Shown: in pieces, positions 56,182-64,000 of the stretch
How the letters are laid out: each line of letters opens with the position of its first letter
Position numbering within the stretch: position 1 is the stretch's first letter
DNA from: Leptospira meyeri
Lineage (GTDB): Bacteria; Spirochaetota; Leptospiria; Leptospirales; Leptospiraceae
Assembly: GCF_004368965.1 (NCBI RefSeq)
Contig: NZ_SORO01000001.1
Coordinates: 2,264,001-2,328,000 of the forward strand
Length of the DNA: 64,000 nucleotides
Direction of reading: 5' to 3'
The notes under the pieces: generated by a model
Told to the model about the DNA's origin: nothing
The model's input: the letters and a program-made list of their open reading frames with translations, nothing else
The model's database searches: none
Program-made: the position numbers and the translations under genes

Positions 56182-58164
56182 TTATTTGGGAATTCTTTTG
56201 ATTTTGTAACCAAATGGCTTTAAAATCGAAAGTCCCGCCAACTTATATCGGTTAGAGTGGTTCATTGTGATTTCATAATTGTATTGTTTTCCTTCGCGGT
56301 GATGACGTTCAATTGTCGCACCAAGAAAACCAAAAGATACCCCTGCTCCCTTTAATATCTTTCTATACAATAAGATAAAACTTTCTGGTGTTAAAGAGGT
56401 TCCCACATAATAAACCTTTCCTTTTCCAAAAGAATTTAGAGTGATTGCTGGTTTACCTGAGTAAAATTTTTTCGAATCGTTGTATCTCGCTATGACTTTG
56501 GCCGTTGTAGGCTCCAAAATTTCACAAAACTTTGATCCTTTGAGCGGTAAAATTCCCATCCGAATTCCCACTTTGTCTGTTGCCGGTGCTTCAAATTGAA
56601 ACACTTCCACTCCAGCCATTTCTCCAAACACTCCAGGAACTGGCTCTTCAACCATCCAATGGTCTTTGTCTTTGATTCCTGCCCTAAACCCGAGAACCAA
56701 AGTTCCGCCACCTGCTACATAGGTTTTTAATTTTTCAACAATCGATGGATCGAACATTGTATATAGAGGTAATGTTAGAACTTTGTACTTTGACCAATCG
56801 TCGTCTGCGCTGATTGGAAGAGAGTGAGAATTTACATTTAAAACATTGGTTCCTGCAAACCAAGTGGCAAGTTCAATATCGTAACCAACTTGGGCAAATG
56901 AAACTGGCGAAAACTTTAAACCGTCACTCAATGGTTGGTGTTTGTAATTACGTGAGTTTTCTATATCATGTAAAATTGCCACATCTGCCTTGTAAGGCGA
57001 ATCAGCAATATCGTTTGCAAATTCACTGATATCTTCAATGGTCTTTTTTAACTCAAAATATTTAGATGTTTTTCTTTTTCCGTGATCCAATATTCCGTAA
57101 CAAAGTTGTTCCTGACCAAAACGAGCCGTTCTGTAACGAAAGAAATAGATTTGGTTGGCACCATTTACAATCGCTTGTGTCAGCCAAAGTCCGATTTGTC
57201 CAGGCGGTGGAAGGTAACCCAAAGTATCATGACCTTGTACACCTGAGAATTGTTCCATCACAGTGTATGGTTTATTCTTCAAACCTCTCGAATATTGCTG
57301 TGTGGCTGTAACCAACGGATGTGGATATGGTTCCTGTTGGTTCCCCCAAACAGGATAGTTGTCCCAAGACACATAGTCCAATTTGGAAAACAATTTAGTC
57401 ATATCCGTGATTGGCAAAAAAGGAGAAGGATAAAGATTAGTCGTGAGTGGTTTCCCTTTACTATATTTTTTTAAAATCTCTGCCTGGAAATGAATGTAAG
57501 AAACCAGCTCATCTGATTGAAATCTGTAATAATCTTGGATCATTGCCGGATTGAAGTTACTTGCTACGTGAGCTGCTGGTAATGGAATTTCATTCCAATC
57601 CGTGTAGATCACTCCCCAGAATACGTTCCCCCAACGTTTGTTAAGCGAATCCATTGTTTTGTATTTATTCTTTAGCCAGGTGCGAAAATTTTTTAGTGCT
57701 AAAGGTGAATAATCAACGTCAGAACCTTCATGGCCTGGTTCATTATCAATTTGCCATCCTACTACTGCTGGATGATTACCAAAATGTTTTGCCATGGCTG
57801 TCACAATTCGCTCTGTCGCTTTTTTATAAGCTGGGGAAGAGAAACAAGCCTGGCGCCTAGTCCCAATCCCTCTAACGATCCCTTCTTTGGATACCTGAAC
57901 AATTTCCGGAAATTTTTTGTACAACCACGGTGGAAAGGTAGCTGTAGGAGTTCCAAGGATGGCTGTCATTCCGTGTTCTTGGAGTTTCTTCAAAACTGCA
58001 TCGAACAAAGAAAAGTCGAATTTTCCTTCCTTAGGTTCCATTAGTCCCCAAGCAAATTCTGCGAGTCTTACTGAAGAAAGACCCATCTCTTTCATATTTT
58101 TTAGGTCTTCATCCCAATCCTTAGGGTTCCATTGTTCGGGGTAATAACAGGCGCCAAAGATCAT
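56182..58164 (-). CDS. Beta-galactosidase, GH42 family
   Basis: A 660-residue glycoside hydrolase opening MIFGACYYPEQW, the GH42 hallmark. The acid/base Glu142 is in WQIDNEPGHEG, and the nucleophile Glu304 in TVMEQFSG. The C-terminal third has the trimerisation and beta domains (GTLVLGFRAG..., GKGKVYYVGTSL). No signal peptide, so it acts in the cytosol on imported galactosides. galK is at 9.9 kb. AAAAAGGA precedes the ATG. Confidence 0.92.
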   Translation of the reverse strand: MIFGACYYPEQWNPKDWDEDLKNMKEMGLSSVRLAEFAWGLMEPKEGKFDFSLFDAVLKKLQEHGMTAILGTPTATFPPWLYKKFPEIVQVSKEGIVRGIGTRRQACFSSPAYKKATERIVTAMAKHFGNHPAVVGWQIDNEPGHEGSDVDYSPLALKNFRTWLKNKYKTMDSLNKRWGNVFWGVIYTDWNEIPLPAAHVASNFNPAMIQDYYRFQSDELVSYIHFQAEILKKYSKGKPLTTNLYPSPFLPITDMTKLFSKLDYVSWDNYPVWGNQQEPYPHPLVTATQQYSRGLKNKPYTVMEQFSGVQGHDTLGYLPPPGQIGLWLTQAIVNGANQIYFFRYRTARFGQEQLCYGILDHGKRKTSKYFELKKTIEDISEFANDIADSPYKADVAILHDIENSRNYKHQPLSDGLKFSPVSFAQVGYDIELATWFAGTNVLNVNSHSLPISADDDWSKYKVLTLPLYTMFDPSIVEKLKTYVAGGGTLVLGFRAGIKDKDHWMVEEPVPGVFGEMAGVEVFQFEAPATDKVGIRMGILPLKGSKFCEILEPTTAKVIARYNDSKKFYSGKPAITLNSFGKGKVYYVGTSLTPESFILLYRKILKGAGVSFGFLGATIERHHREGKQYNYEITMNHSNRYKLAGLSILKPFGYKIKRIPK

Positions 58165-58239
58165 ATTTTTCCTTTTTGCGATTGCAGAATCTATCTTGTG
58201 ACACAGACTGAATCAGAAAACACCTCTTTCAATCAAATA

Positions 58240-59094
58240 ATGTCTGACCAAGTTATTTTAGGTATATCCAACACCCACCACTATCGATTTACTTTAGTCG
58301 ATTTGACAGAAACTGCCAAAGAGCCTATGTTTCTTCATTCTCTGAACAAAGAAATGTCCGTATTCCTTTCCAAAACCATGATGGGTGCGTTGTTTCTCGC
58401 AGAGATGACGAAAAACCAACAAAAAGTAAGCATCCAATGGAAAGATGATTCCAACAAACAAGCCTTAGCCTACAGTGATCGCTACGGTAAAATGAAATCT
58501 GTTGCTTATTCTGCTAGCCATGAAGAAGGAGATATCCGAAACGAATTTATTTTAGGCCAAGGGATTATGAAAGTAATCCGTTGGGATTTTGATTCGGACA
58601 CATACCAATCTTATACAAACCTAGTAGAAGACACATTCGAAGTAAATTTTATCAAATACTTAACCGAATCAGAACAAATCAAAGCCATTGTAGGAATGGA
58701 AGTGTATCCCTTTGATTTTCCAGGAAATGATTTTTCCGCAAAAGGTTTGTTTTTTGAAGCGCTTCCTGATGCACCTGAAGAAAGTTTTCGGTATCTGATT
58801 TCCAAAATCCAACCTCTTGTCAAAAAAGAAGCCTTTTGGACACTCAGTATCGATGAAATGTTAGCCTCACTCCAAACAGAAATCGGTTCGGAGTTGGAAG
58901 TTTTAAGCAAAGAATCTCCAGAATTTTTATGTGATTGTTCCAGACATAAAGTGGCAGATATCATTGCATCCCTAGGGAAACAAGAAGCTGATTCTATCAT
59001 CGATGAATTTGGAAAAATTGAAATTACTTGCGAATTTTGTAGGACTGCATACCAATTTGATTCTTTTGATGTGGAGAAATTCTTTAACCAATGA
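58240..59094 (+). CDS. hslO: Redox-regulated chaperone Hsp33
   Basis: A 284-residue heat-shock chaperone activated by oxidation and unfolding. The C-terminal zinc switch has CDCS and, ~30 residues later, CEFC, giving the four cysteines. ALAYSDRYGKMKS, GDIRNEF and EVYPFDFPG are in the family fold. The frame is open from 58132, but homology begins at MSDQVILGI (58240). It is divergent from the GH42 gene and overlaps tsaE by four bases. Normal in length and motif. Confidence 0.9.
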   Translation: MSDQVILGISNTHHYRFTLVDLTETAKEPMFLHSLNKEMSVFLSKTMMGALFLAEMTKNQQKVSIQWKDDSNKQALAYSDRYGKMKSVAYSASHEEGDIRNEFILGQGIMKVIRWDFDSDTYQSYTNLVEDTFEVNFIKYLTESEQIKAIVGMEVYPFDFPGNDFSAKGLFFEALPDAPEESFRYLISKIQPLVKKEAFWTLSIDEMLASLQTEIGSELEVLSKESPEFLCDCSRHKVADIIASLGKQEADSIIDEFGKIEITCEFCRTAYQFDSFDVEKFFNQ

Positions 59095-59549
59095 AGGCCA
59101 ATTTTCTAGCTCTTAGAGAATCGGAACTAAACCCTGTATTTCATAGTTTGGACCAATTGGTAGATCAATTTTTAAAGATAAACAAATTCCCTGTCATATT
59201 GATTTCAGGAGAAATGGGCGCTGGCAAAACCACTTTTATCAGAGATTGGTTTAGTCGATTTGGAACAGAAAGTTCTATCAATTCACCTACTTTCTCCTTA
59301 TACAATATATATGATTCACCTAACTTTCGCTTGTATCATTTTGATTTATACCGAATTAAAGTTTTAGAAGAACTAGAAGATTTAGGATTTGAAGAAATCT
59401 GGGGTAAAGAAGGAATTTCTGCCATCGAATGGTGGCAAATTGCTGAACCTTATCTTCCAAAGTCCAATCGCATCCATTTGTCGATTGAAGCAGATTCCAT
59501 TGAAGTTCGTTCCTATACTTTGGAATGGTCGGAAAAGGAACTCCAATGA
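59091..59549 (+). CDS. tsaE: tRNA threonylcarbamoyladenosine ATPase
   Basis: A 152-residue P-loop ATPase that drives the TsaB-TsaD complex in making t6A37 of tRNA. Walker A is SGEMGAGKTTF; NSPTFSLYNIYD and LYHFDLYRI are typical of the family. It overlaps hslO and tsaB by four bases, so the genes are one operon. No tsaD (Gcp) is in the window. Confidence 0.93.
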   Translation: MKANFLALRESELNPVFHSLDQLVDQFLKINKFPVILISGEMGAGKTTFIRDWFSRFGTESSINSPTFSLYNIYDSPNFRLYHFDLYRIKVLEELEDLGFEEIWGKEGISAIEWWQIAEPYLPKSNRIHLSIEADSIEVRSYTLEWSEKELQ

Positions 59550-60217
59550 ACGTCCTCTACTTCGACACTACCCAAGACTGGATTCAGGTCTTCATCGCAA
59601 CCCATTTGGCTGGATCTTCATTACAAATCCTTTCCGAACAAACGGAAACAACTCCAAAAGAATCTTCTTATAAGTTAGTAGAATACATCCGCTCTGGTCT
59701 AGAGAAAGCCAAAATAAATAAACCAGATCTTATTATTGTGGCAAGTGGACCAGGATCTTTTACTGGCATTCGCATAACAGTCACTACTGCGAGAGACCTA
59801 TCCCAATTATGGAAAATTCCAGTTTTCGGTGTCGATAGTTTAGAAGCTTATTTAATTGGGATGGAAGGAGAGGTAAAGACTGAAGAATCTTCCCTACTTT
59901 GTCTGGATGGGAAACAAGGAAAATACTACACAAAGTTTAAATCCGAAAGAAGTTTTTCTGATTCTTTGGATCTGACTCCCGAAATCATCGAAGCCAAAAT
60001 CAAAACCAATGAATGGACACCTAACAATTGGTATTATACTGGAAATTTGCCAAAGTTTTATCCACCAACGGCAACAAAAATTGAAGCGACAAACTTAAAT
60101 CTATCGTCTATACTACAGTATAGTTTGAAACAGTATTTCAAAACAGAATCGAATCAAAACGACTATTTATCTCTCCTGCCAAATTACATTCGCGGGACCT
60201 ACGTAGATCACAAATGA
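59546..60217 (+). CDS. tsaB: tRNA threonylcarbamoyladenosine protein TsaB
   Basis: A 223-residue ASKHA-fold protein, partner of TsaD and TsaE in t6A synthesis. VLYFDTTQDWIQV begins it, and ASGPGSFTGIRI is the conserved block. The ATG at 59546 (AAGGAA upstream, ATGA with tsaE) is preferred over the ATG at 59525. Followed by rnr after four bases. Confidence 0.92.
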   Translation: MNVLYFDTTQDWIQVFIATHLAGSSLQILSEQTETTPKESSYKLVEYIRSGLEKAKINKPDLIIVASGPGSFTGIRITVTTARDLSQLWKIPVFGVDSLEAYLIGMEGEVKTEESSLLCLDGKQGKYYTKFKSERSFSDSLDLTPEIIEAKIKTNEWTPNNWYYTGNLPKFYPPTATKIEATNLNLSSILQYSLKQYFKTESNQNDYLSLLPNYIRGTYVDHK

Positions 60218-60221
60218 ATTT

Positions 60222-62414
60222 ATGGATACCTATAAAATACAAAGAAAAATCATAGAATTTCTGGACCAAAAGTCTGGAAAGGACATCACAAGACAAGAGA
60301 TCAAAAAAAAATTTACCGAATCAAGTGAATTCAAAAGACCCGATCCGAAAACGAAGAAAGTAAAATCCTTCAAACGAAAAGAAAAAGTTCCTAGAAAAGA
60401 AATCGAATTTTTAATCGATCAACTTCTCAACTTGTTAGAAGCAGAAGGATTGCTTATTCCTAATAAAAAATACTTAACCGTTGCAAGTCCCTTTCGCCTA
60501 ACAGGAAGAATTTCAATTTCGAGAAGAGGAGATGGATTTATTTCCCTTCCTTCTAAAAACGAAATTTTCATTCCAGGACCAATGACCAATTCAGCCATTA
60601 CCGGTGACAAGGTTGAAGTCATTCCATTGGGAGTTGGTAAAAAAGACAGGTTAGAAGCTGAAGTCACGAACATCCTAAAACGAGGCCGAGTTCTTTACCG
60701 AATGCGAGTCAGAGAAAAAACAAACAAATTTGTTTTTGGAAATTTTCTAGATATGCTCGGGGAAGGAAAAGAAGGTGTCCTTCATGTTAAATCTATTCTT
60801 AAGGATACATTTGATTCGATCAATGTGAACGATATTTTAATCGTAAAGTTCAAAGAAGGTGCGATTCCGCAAGATAATCTTTACGATGTGAGTTTTATCC
60901 GATTCGAATCGGACACAAAAGAAGACGGTGACTTACAAAGGATTTTAATGAAATACAATTATGATCCGGTGCATCCAGACTTCATACCTTTGGACTTTCC
61001 TGAAGAAGTTTCAGAAAAAACAGTTTCTGATTGGAATAGCAGAACCGATTTACGAGATTTATATGCCGTAACAATTGATGGAATAACTGCAAAAGATTTC
61101 GATGATGCCATCAGCTTTGTCGATGAAGGGAACAGACTTCGCGTTTGGATTCACATTGCAGATGTTTCGTACTATGTAGAAAAAGATTCTCCTCTTGATA
61201 AGGAAGCATACGAAAGAGCTACTTCTGTTTATTTAGCAAACCGTGTGGTTCCCATGTTACCACCCATTTTATCAGAAGACCTTTGCAGTTTGGTAGCCAA
61301 TACCAATCGTCTTGCCTTTACCGTCGAGATGGAAGCAAGTAAAACAGGTGAAATTTACAATGCTAAGTTTTATAAATCTGTGATCAAAGTGAATACAAGA
61401 TACACTTATGAGATGGCCGAAGAAGAAATTAAAGCCAAAGATCCAAAAAATTGGATGTATCAAGTTTCACAATTCACAGAAGCCCTTCGCAAACGCAGAA
61501 TGGAAGCGGGTAGAATTGATTTAAATTTACGAGAAACCACCATCACTTGGAATGAAAGAAAAGAACCCATTGGGATAGAAAATCGCGAACGACTAACAAG
61601 TCATATGCTCATTGAAGAGTTGATGTTGTCTGCCAACCTAAAGGTAGATGAATTTTTACGAAAAAGAAAAGCACCTTCCCTGCATCGTATCCACGAAGCA
61701 ATGGATGAAGAAAAATTAGAGACTCTTAATCATTTTCTCCAATTGAATGGATACAATATCCAAATCAAAGATACAAGCTATGCTGAGATTATGAAAGCCG
61801 TGAAAGAAATTGAAGACAATTCTGTTGGAAAAATTTTCAATTATCTACTTTTGAGAAGTTTTATGCAGGCCTATTACGGTTCAGATCCTTTGGGTCACTG
61901 GGGGCTTGGATTTAAAGACTATTGTCATTTCACATCACCCATAAGACGATATCCCGATTTAATTGTGCACAGAGTTTTACAAGCTACGCTTCTAGAAACA
62001 GAAAGAACTTATTCTGAAAATGAAATAGCGGTTATGGGACTTCATTGTTCTGAAGAAGAAAGAAGGGCTGCTGATGCCGAACGAGACATTGTAAAAATCA
62101 AATCCTTTCGTTATTTAGAATCAACAGGAATTAAAGAGTTTAAAGGTTTTATCGTTGGGATCAGACCTTCCCAAATTTTTGTAGAATTGGATATCTCTAA
62201 TTTAGAAGGTGTTTTGGATAAATCTGAATTTACCGATGAATTTGAAATAGTCATCAAAAATGATTTCTCTTTTTATTCTAAAAAATATTCCAAAATATTT
62301 TTTATAGGTGATCCTGTCACAGTAAGCCTTGATCGCATTGATTTTGAGGAGATCAAAGTTTTTCTTAAACTAAAAGACTTTAAAAAAGACGAAGTCCCAG
62401 TGAAAAAGAAATAA
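60222..62414 (+). CDS. rnr: Ribonuclease R
   Basis: A 730-residue RNase II-superfamily 3'-5' exoribonuclease degrading structured RNA. N-terminal winged helix and cold-shock domains precede the RNB catalytic domain with AKDFDDAISF (metal Asp cluster) and GLGFKDYCHFTSPIRRYPDLIVHR. A C-terminal S1 domain (IKEFKGFIVGIRPSQIFVEL) and a Lys-rich tail follow. Normal length. It is the last gene of the hslO-tsaE-tsaB-rnr operon. Confidence 0.95.
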   Translation: MDTYKIQRKIIEFLDQKSGKDITRQEIKKKFTESSEFKRPDPKTKKVKSFKRKEKVPRKEIEFLIDQLLNLLEAEGLLIPNKKYLTVASPFRLTGRISISRRGDGFISLPSKNEIFIPGPMTNSAITGDKVEVIPLGVGKKDRLEAEVTNILKRGRVLYRMRVREKTNKFVFGNFLDMLGEGKEGVLHVKSILKDTFDSINVNDILIVKFKEGAIPQDNLYDVSFIRFESDTKEDGDLQRILMKYNYDPVHPDFIPLDFPEEVSEKTVSDWNSRTDLRDLYAVTIDGITAKDFDDAISFVDEGNRLRVWIHIADVSYYVEKDSPLDKEAYERATSVYLANRVVPMLPPILSEDLCSLVANTNRLAFTVEMEASKTGEIYNAKFYKSVIKVNTRYTYEMAEEEIKAKDPKNWMYQVSQFTEALRKRRMEAGRIDLNLRETTITWNERKEPIGIENRERLTSHMLIEELMLSANLKVDEFLRKRKAPSLHRIHEAMDEEKLETLNHFLQLNGYNIQIKDTSYAEIMKAVKEIEDNSVGKIFNYLLLRSFMQAYYGSDPLGHWGLGFKDYCHFTSPIRRYPDLIVHRVLQATLLETERTYSENEIAVMGLHCSEEERRAADAERDIVKIKSFRYLESTGIKEFKGFIVGIRPSQIFVELDISNLEGVLDKSEFTDEFEIVIKNDFSFYSKKYSKIFFIGDPVTVSLDRIDFEEIKVFLKLKDFKKDEVPVKKK

Positions 62415-62417
62415 CCA

Positions 62418-62457
62418 AAATCCCTGAATCTATTTTATAAAGATAGATTCGGGATTT
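62418..62457. terminator. Bidirectional hairpin between rnr and the phosphatase-like gene
   Basis: A near-perfect stem AAATCCCtGAATCTA (62418-62432) / TAGATTCgGGATTT (62444-62457) spanning the end of the convergent gene. T tails on both sides are modest, but position at a convergent junction supports termination. Confidence 0.7.
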
Positions 62458-64000
62458 CTTCCCGTTTCCAAACCTTTCTAAAAAACTTTCGATCATTTAT
62501 CTGGATGGACATGATCTTTTGAATGATGGCTTCTTCACTAATCTGATACGTTTGCATCAGATCTTTGTCCAAAGATAGTTGAGAATGAGCCACCCATTTT
62601 ACAAGAGAACGTTTTGTTCTTTCAGACTCTGGTAGCAGTTCATTCACGTTAGAAAAAAATTGTTCATGACTTAAGAAAAGGCCATTGGAAATTTCAGGCA
62701 TAGGTGCAGCTCCATGGTCAGCTGTTACTACCATAATGAAGCGATCACCAAAATTAGATTTAAGAAATTCAAATATAGTTTGAATTTCTTGATCCGTAGC
62801 CTTTAAAACTTGCTCTGCTTCTTTTGATTCCCATCCATATAAATGCCCTACAGCATCCGTAGCCTTCAAGGTTACATACGCAAGATCGGTAATTCCATCA
62901 TTATCTTTTTTCGTGTTGATGATAGTTTCTGTAATGGTGTCTCGAAAGAGGGCACCATCCATTTTTGCCTGAAATTCTGATCCTTGGAAGTGGTGGATTT
63001 TTGCGATTAAATCGATCGGATCTTTGGCTTCAAAATGTGTGGAGATGTCTTTTTTATGATTCAAATAGAATTGGTACAAGTTATACTTTTGCACTGATTT
63101 AGGAACAAGGAAAGCATCGTTATAGGTTGACCATGATAAATTTTTCACGTCTTGCCAATAAACAAAATCATTATCAGGAGGGTTTGTTGTAGATTTTTTT
63201 GAAACTTGGGAAAAAAGTTTTCCATGTCCTGCCATACCCACTGCTGCCCTAGCCGCATAACACTGGCTTACGATTACAGGTTCATTATTCTTTGATATAT
63301 CCCATTCATCAGCAAAACTGGGAACTTGCATCTCGCTCAAATCCCAATCTTTATTTTTTCCTTGGAAGACGGGCCTGTGGAGAACTTTTCCATCTGCATA
63401 TGTGTAAATTTCATTTGAGAAGATTTTTGAGTCTCTAGGAAAGGCTCCGGTTCCAATCGCCATATGACCCACGGCTGTATGCGATTCTAAGTGAGCTACC
63501 TTTGCCTTTTTAAAGTATGCAGAGTTGTTTTTTAAATCTTCAAGGAAGGGATAAGCCCCTTTATGTGCTTTGTATAGTTGTCTACCCCCTTGGTCCACAA
63601 CAATGGTAACGATGATTTCCGGTTTAACATTTTGATTTTGGAATATTTTTTCCAAATAGGAAACATCGATTGTATTCTTAAATTGAAAATCTAAAATTTT
63701 TCCATAAATGGATGGAATGTGTTGTTGGTTGATTTCGTCTGAGTATTGCCCATTTCTGATCCATTTCGGTCCGTAAATCCAAATCGGAATTTCAGTATCA
63801 TAAAAATACTGAGTGTAATGCGAAGTGTAGTTAACTTCTTTCGAAAAATGTTCATCTTCTGCATCCAGTTGCCATTGGTTCTTTAACTCGTCCCAGGATA
63901 AATCATGATCTTCTAAGATATTTTTAATTTCTTCTTTTGAATAATGCGAAAGAGTGATTGCGTCCCTCGCCTCTCTATCAAAAATATTGAATGGAAATGG
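62435..64000 (-). CDS. Alkaline-phosphatase-superfamily protein (cut by window end)
   Basis: The frame is open from the stop at 62435 to the window edge, ~520 residues, with the N-terminus outside. A TTG at 63655 is in frame but has coding sequence upstream, so it is not the start. Metal-site residues are visible: VTIVVDQGGRQL, the nucleophile-like Thr/Ser in HLESHTAVGHMAIGTGAFPR, ATDAVGHLYG, and VTADHGAAPMP. These match type I phosphodiesterase/nucleotide pyrophosphatase members of the superfamily. The predicted substrate is a phosphoester. Whether it is exported cannot be seen because the N-terminus is missing. Confidence 0.8.
   Translation of the reverse strand, partial: PFPFNIFDREARDAITLSHYSKEEIKNILEDHDLSWDELKNQWQLDAEDEHFSKEVNYTSHYTQYFYDTEIPIWIYGPKWIRNGQYSDEINQQHIPSIYGKILDFQFKNTIDVSYLEKIFQNQNVKPEIIVTIVVDQGGRQLYKAHKGAYPFLEDLKNNSAYFKKAKVAHLESHTAVGHMAIGTGAFPRDSKIFSNEIYTYADGKVLHRPVFQGKNKDWDLSEMQVPSFADEWDISKNNEPVIVSQCYAARAAVGMAGHGKLFSQVSKKSTTNPPDNDFVYWQDVKNLSWSTYNDAFLVPKSVQKYNLYQFYLNHKKDISTHFEAKDPIDLIAKIHHFQGSEFQAKMDGALFRDTITETIINTKKDNDGITDLAYVTLKATDAVGHLYGWESKEAEQVLKATDQEIQTIFEFLKSNFGDRFIMVVTADHGAAPMPEISNGLFLSHEQFFSNVNELLPESERTKRSLVKWVAHSQLSLDKDLMQTYQISEEAIIQKIMSIQINDRKFFRKVWKREEIPNLSL

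Noticed and set aside
63655..63655. TTG at 63655 as start of the phosphatase-like gene
   Set aside because: The frame continues open with plausible protein sequence to 64000, so the true N-terminus lies outside the window.
1..64000. tRNA, rRNA, CRISPR array, insertion sequence or prophage
   Set aside because: Intergenic gaps were read for cloverleaf, repeat-spacer, transposase and phage signals; none found. Short ncRNAs would need computation.

Overview
The window reads as chromosomal DNA from a low-to-moderate G+C spirochaete, most likely Leptospira (probably a free-living lineage). This is inferred from the gene mix: many short lipoproteins and secreted proteins of no recognised family, frequent lone receiver, PAS-kinase and STAS proteins, TlyA-type methyltransferase, DUF4139 and HEAT-repeat lipoproteins, and many GTG/TTG starts. 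I could not test the assignment by searching. Genes are packed tightly on both strands. ATGA-type overlaps are common, and several divergent gene pairs have start codons that touch or overlap. I saw no rRNA, tRNA, CRISPR array, insertion sequence or prophage. Both ends of the window cut a gene: ndk on the left and an alkaline-phosphatase-superfamily protein on the right.

1-12.3 kb: ndk end, ispA-tlyA, a lone receiver, a ferredoxin, an alpha/beta hydrolase, then a + strand operon of a PAS histidine kinase, a receiver-PAS-kinase and an AmgK/MurU-like sugar kinase/uridylyltransferase pair (cell-wall sugar salvage). It meets pgi head-on. Next come galK with a STAS protein, and mtnP on the opposite strand. 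12.3-20.3 kb: DUF4139 protein, RetSat/CRTISO-like oxidoreductase, marR, a sulfatase-modifying-factor-fold protein, an ACT protein, a Lys/Ala-rich membrane protein, homoserine dehydrogenase and a second STAS protein. 20.3-28 kb: hflX, HEAT-repeat lipoprotein, receiver + MsbA-like exporter + TrpG/PabA-like amidotransferase in overlapping order, and an acyl-CoA dehydrogenase. 28-36.7 kb: yebC, a GlsB/YeaQ membrane protein, a degenerate EAL protein followed by a receiver lacking its phospho-aspartate, enoyl-CoA hydratase, M23 peptidase, fabG and purB.

36.7-41 kb is the most accessory-looking stretch: a structured non-coding segment full of short inverted repeats, a dioxygenase-esterase operon, then four small genes in A+T-rich DNA. 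The promoter of the dioxygenase operon carries an almost exact copy of the 20-base palindromic element found at the marR promoter 23 kb away. This suggests a split MarR regulon for aromatic/quinone-type compounds, somewhat like the Bacillus MhqR system, and is the most interesting signal in the window.

41-64 kb: an outer-membrane-like protein, adenosine deaminase, a DegT-type aminotransferase, an envelope operon with an M50 intramembrane protease and a secreted beta-propeller protein, cysE, a divergent lipoprotein/thioredoxin-fold cluster, trpE-trpG, Fe-type superoxide dismutase, inositol monophosphatase, a GH42 beta-galactosidase, and the hslO-tsaE-tsaB-rnr operon.
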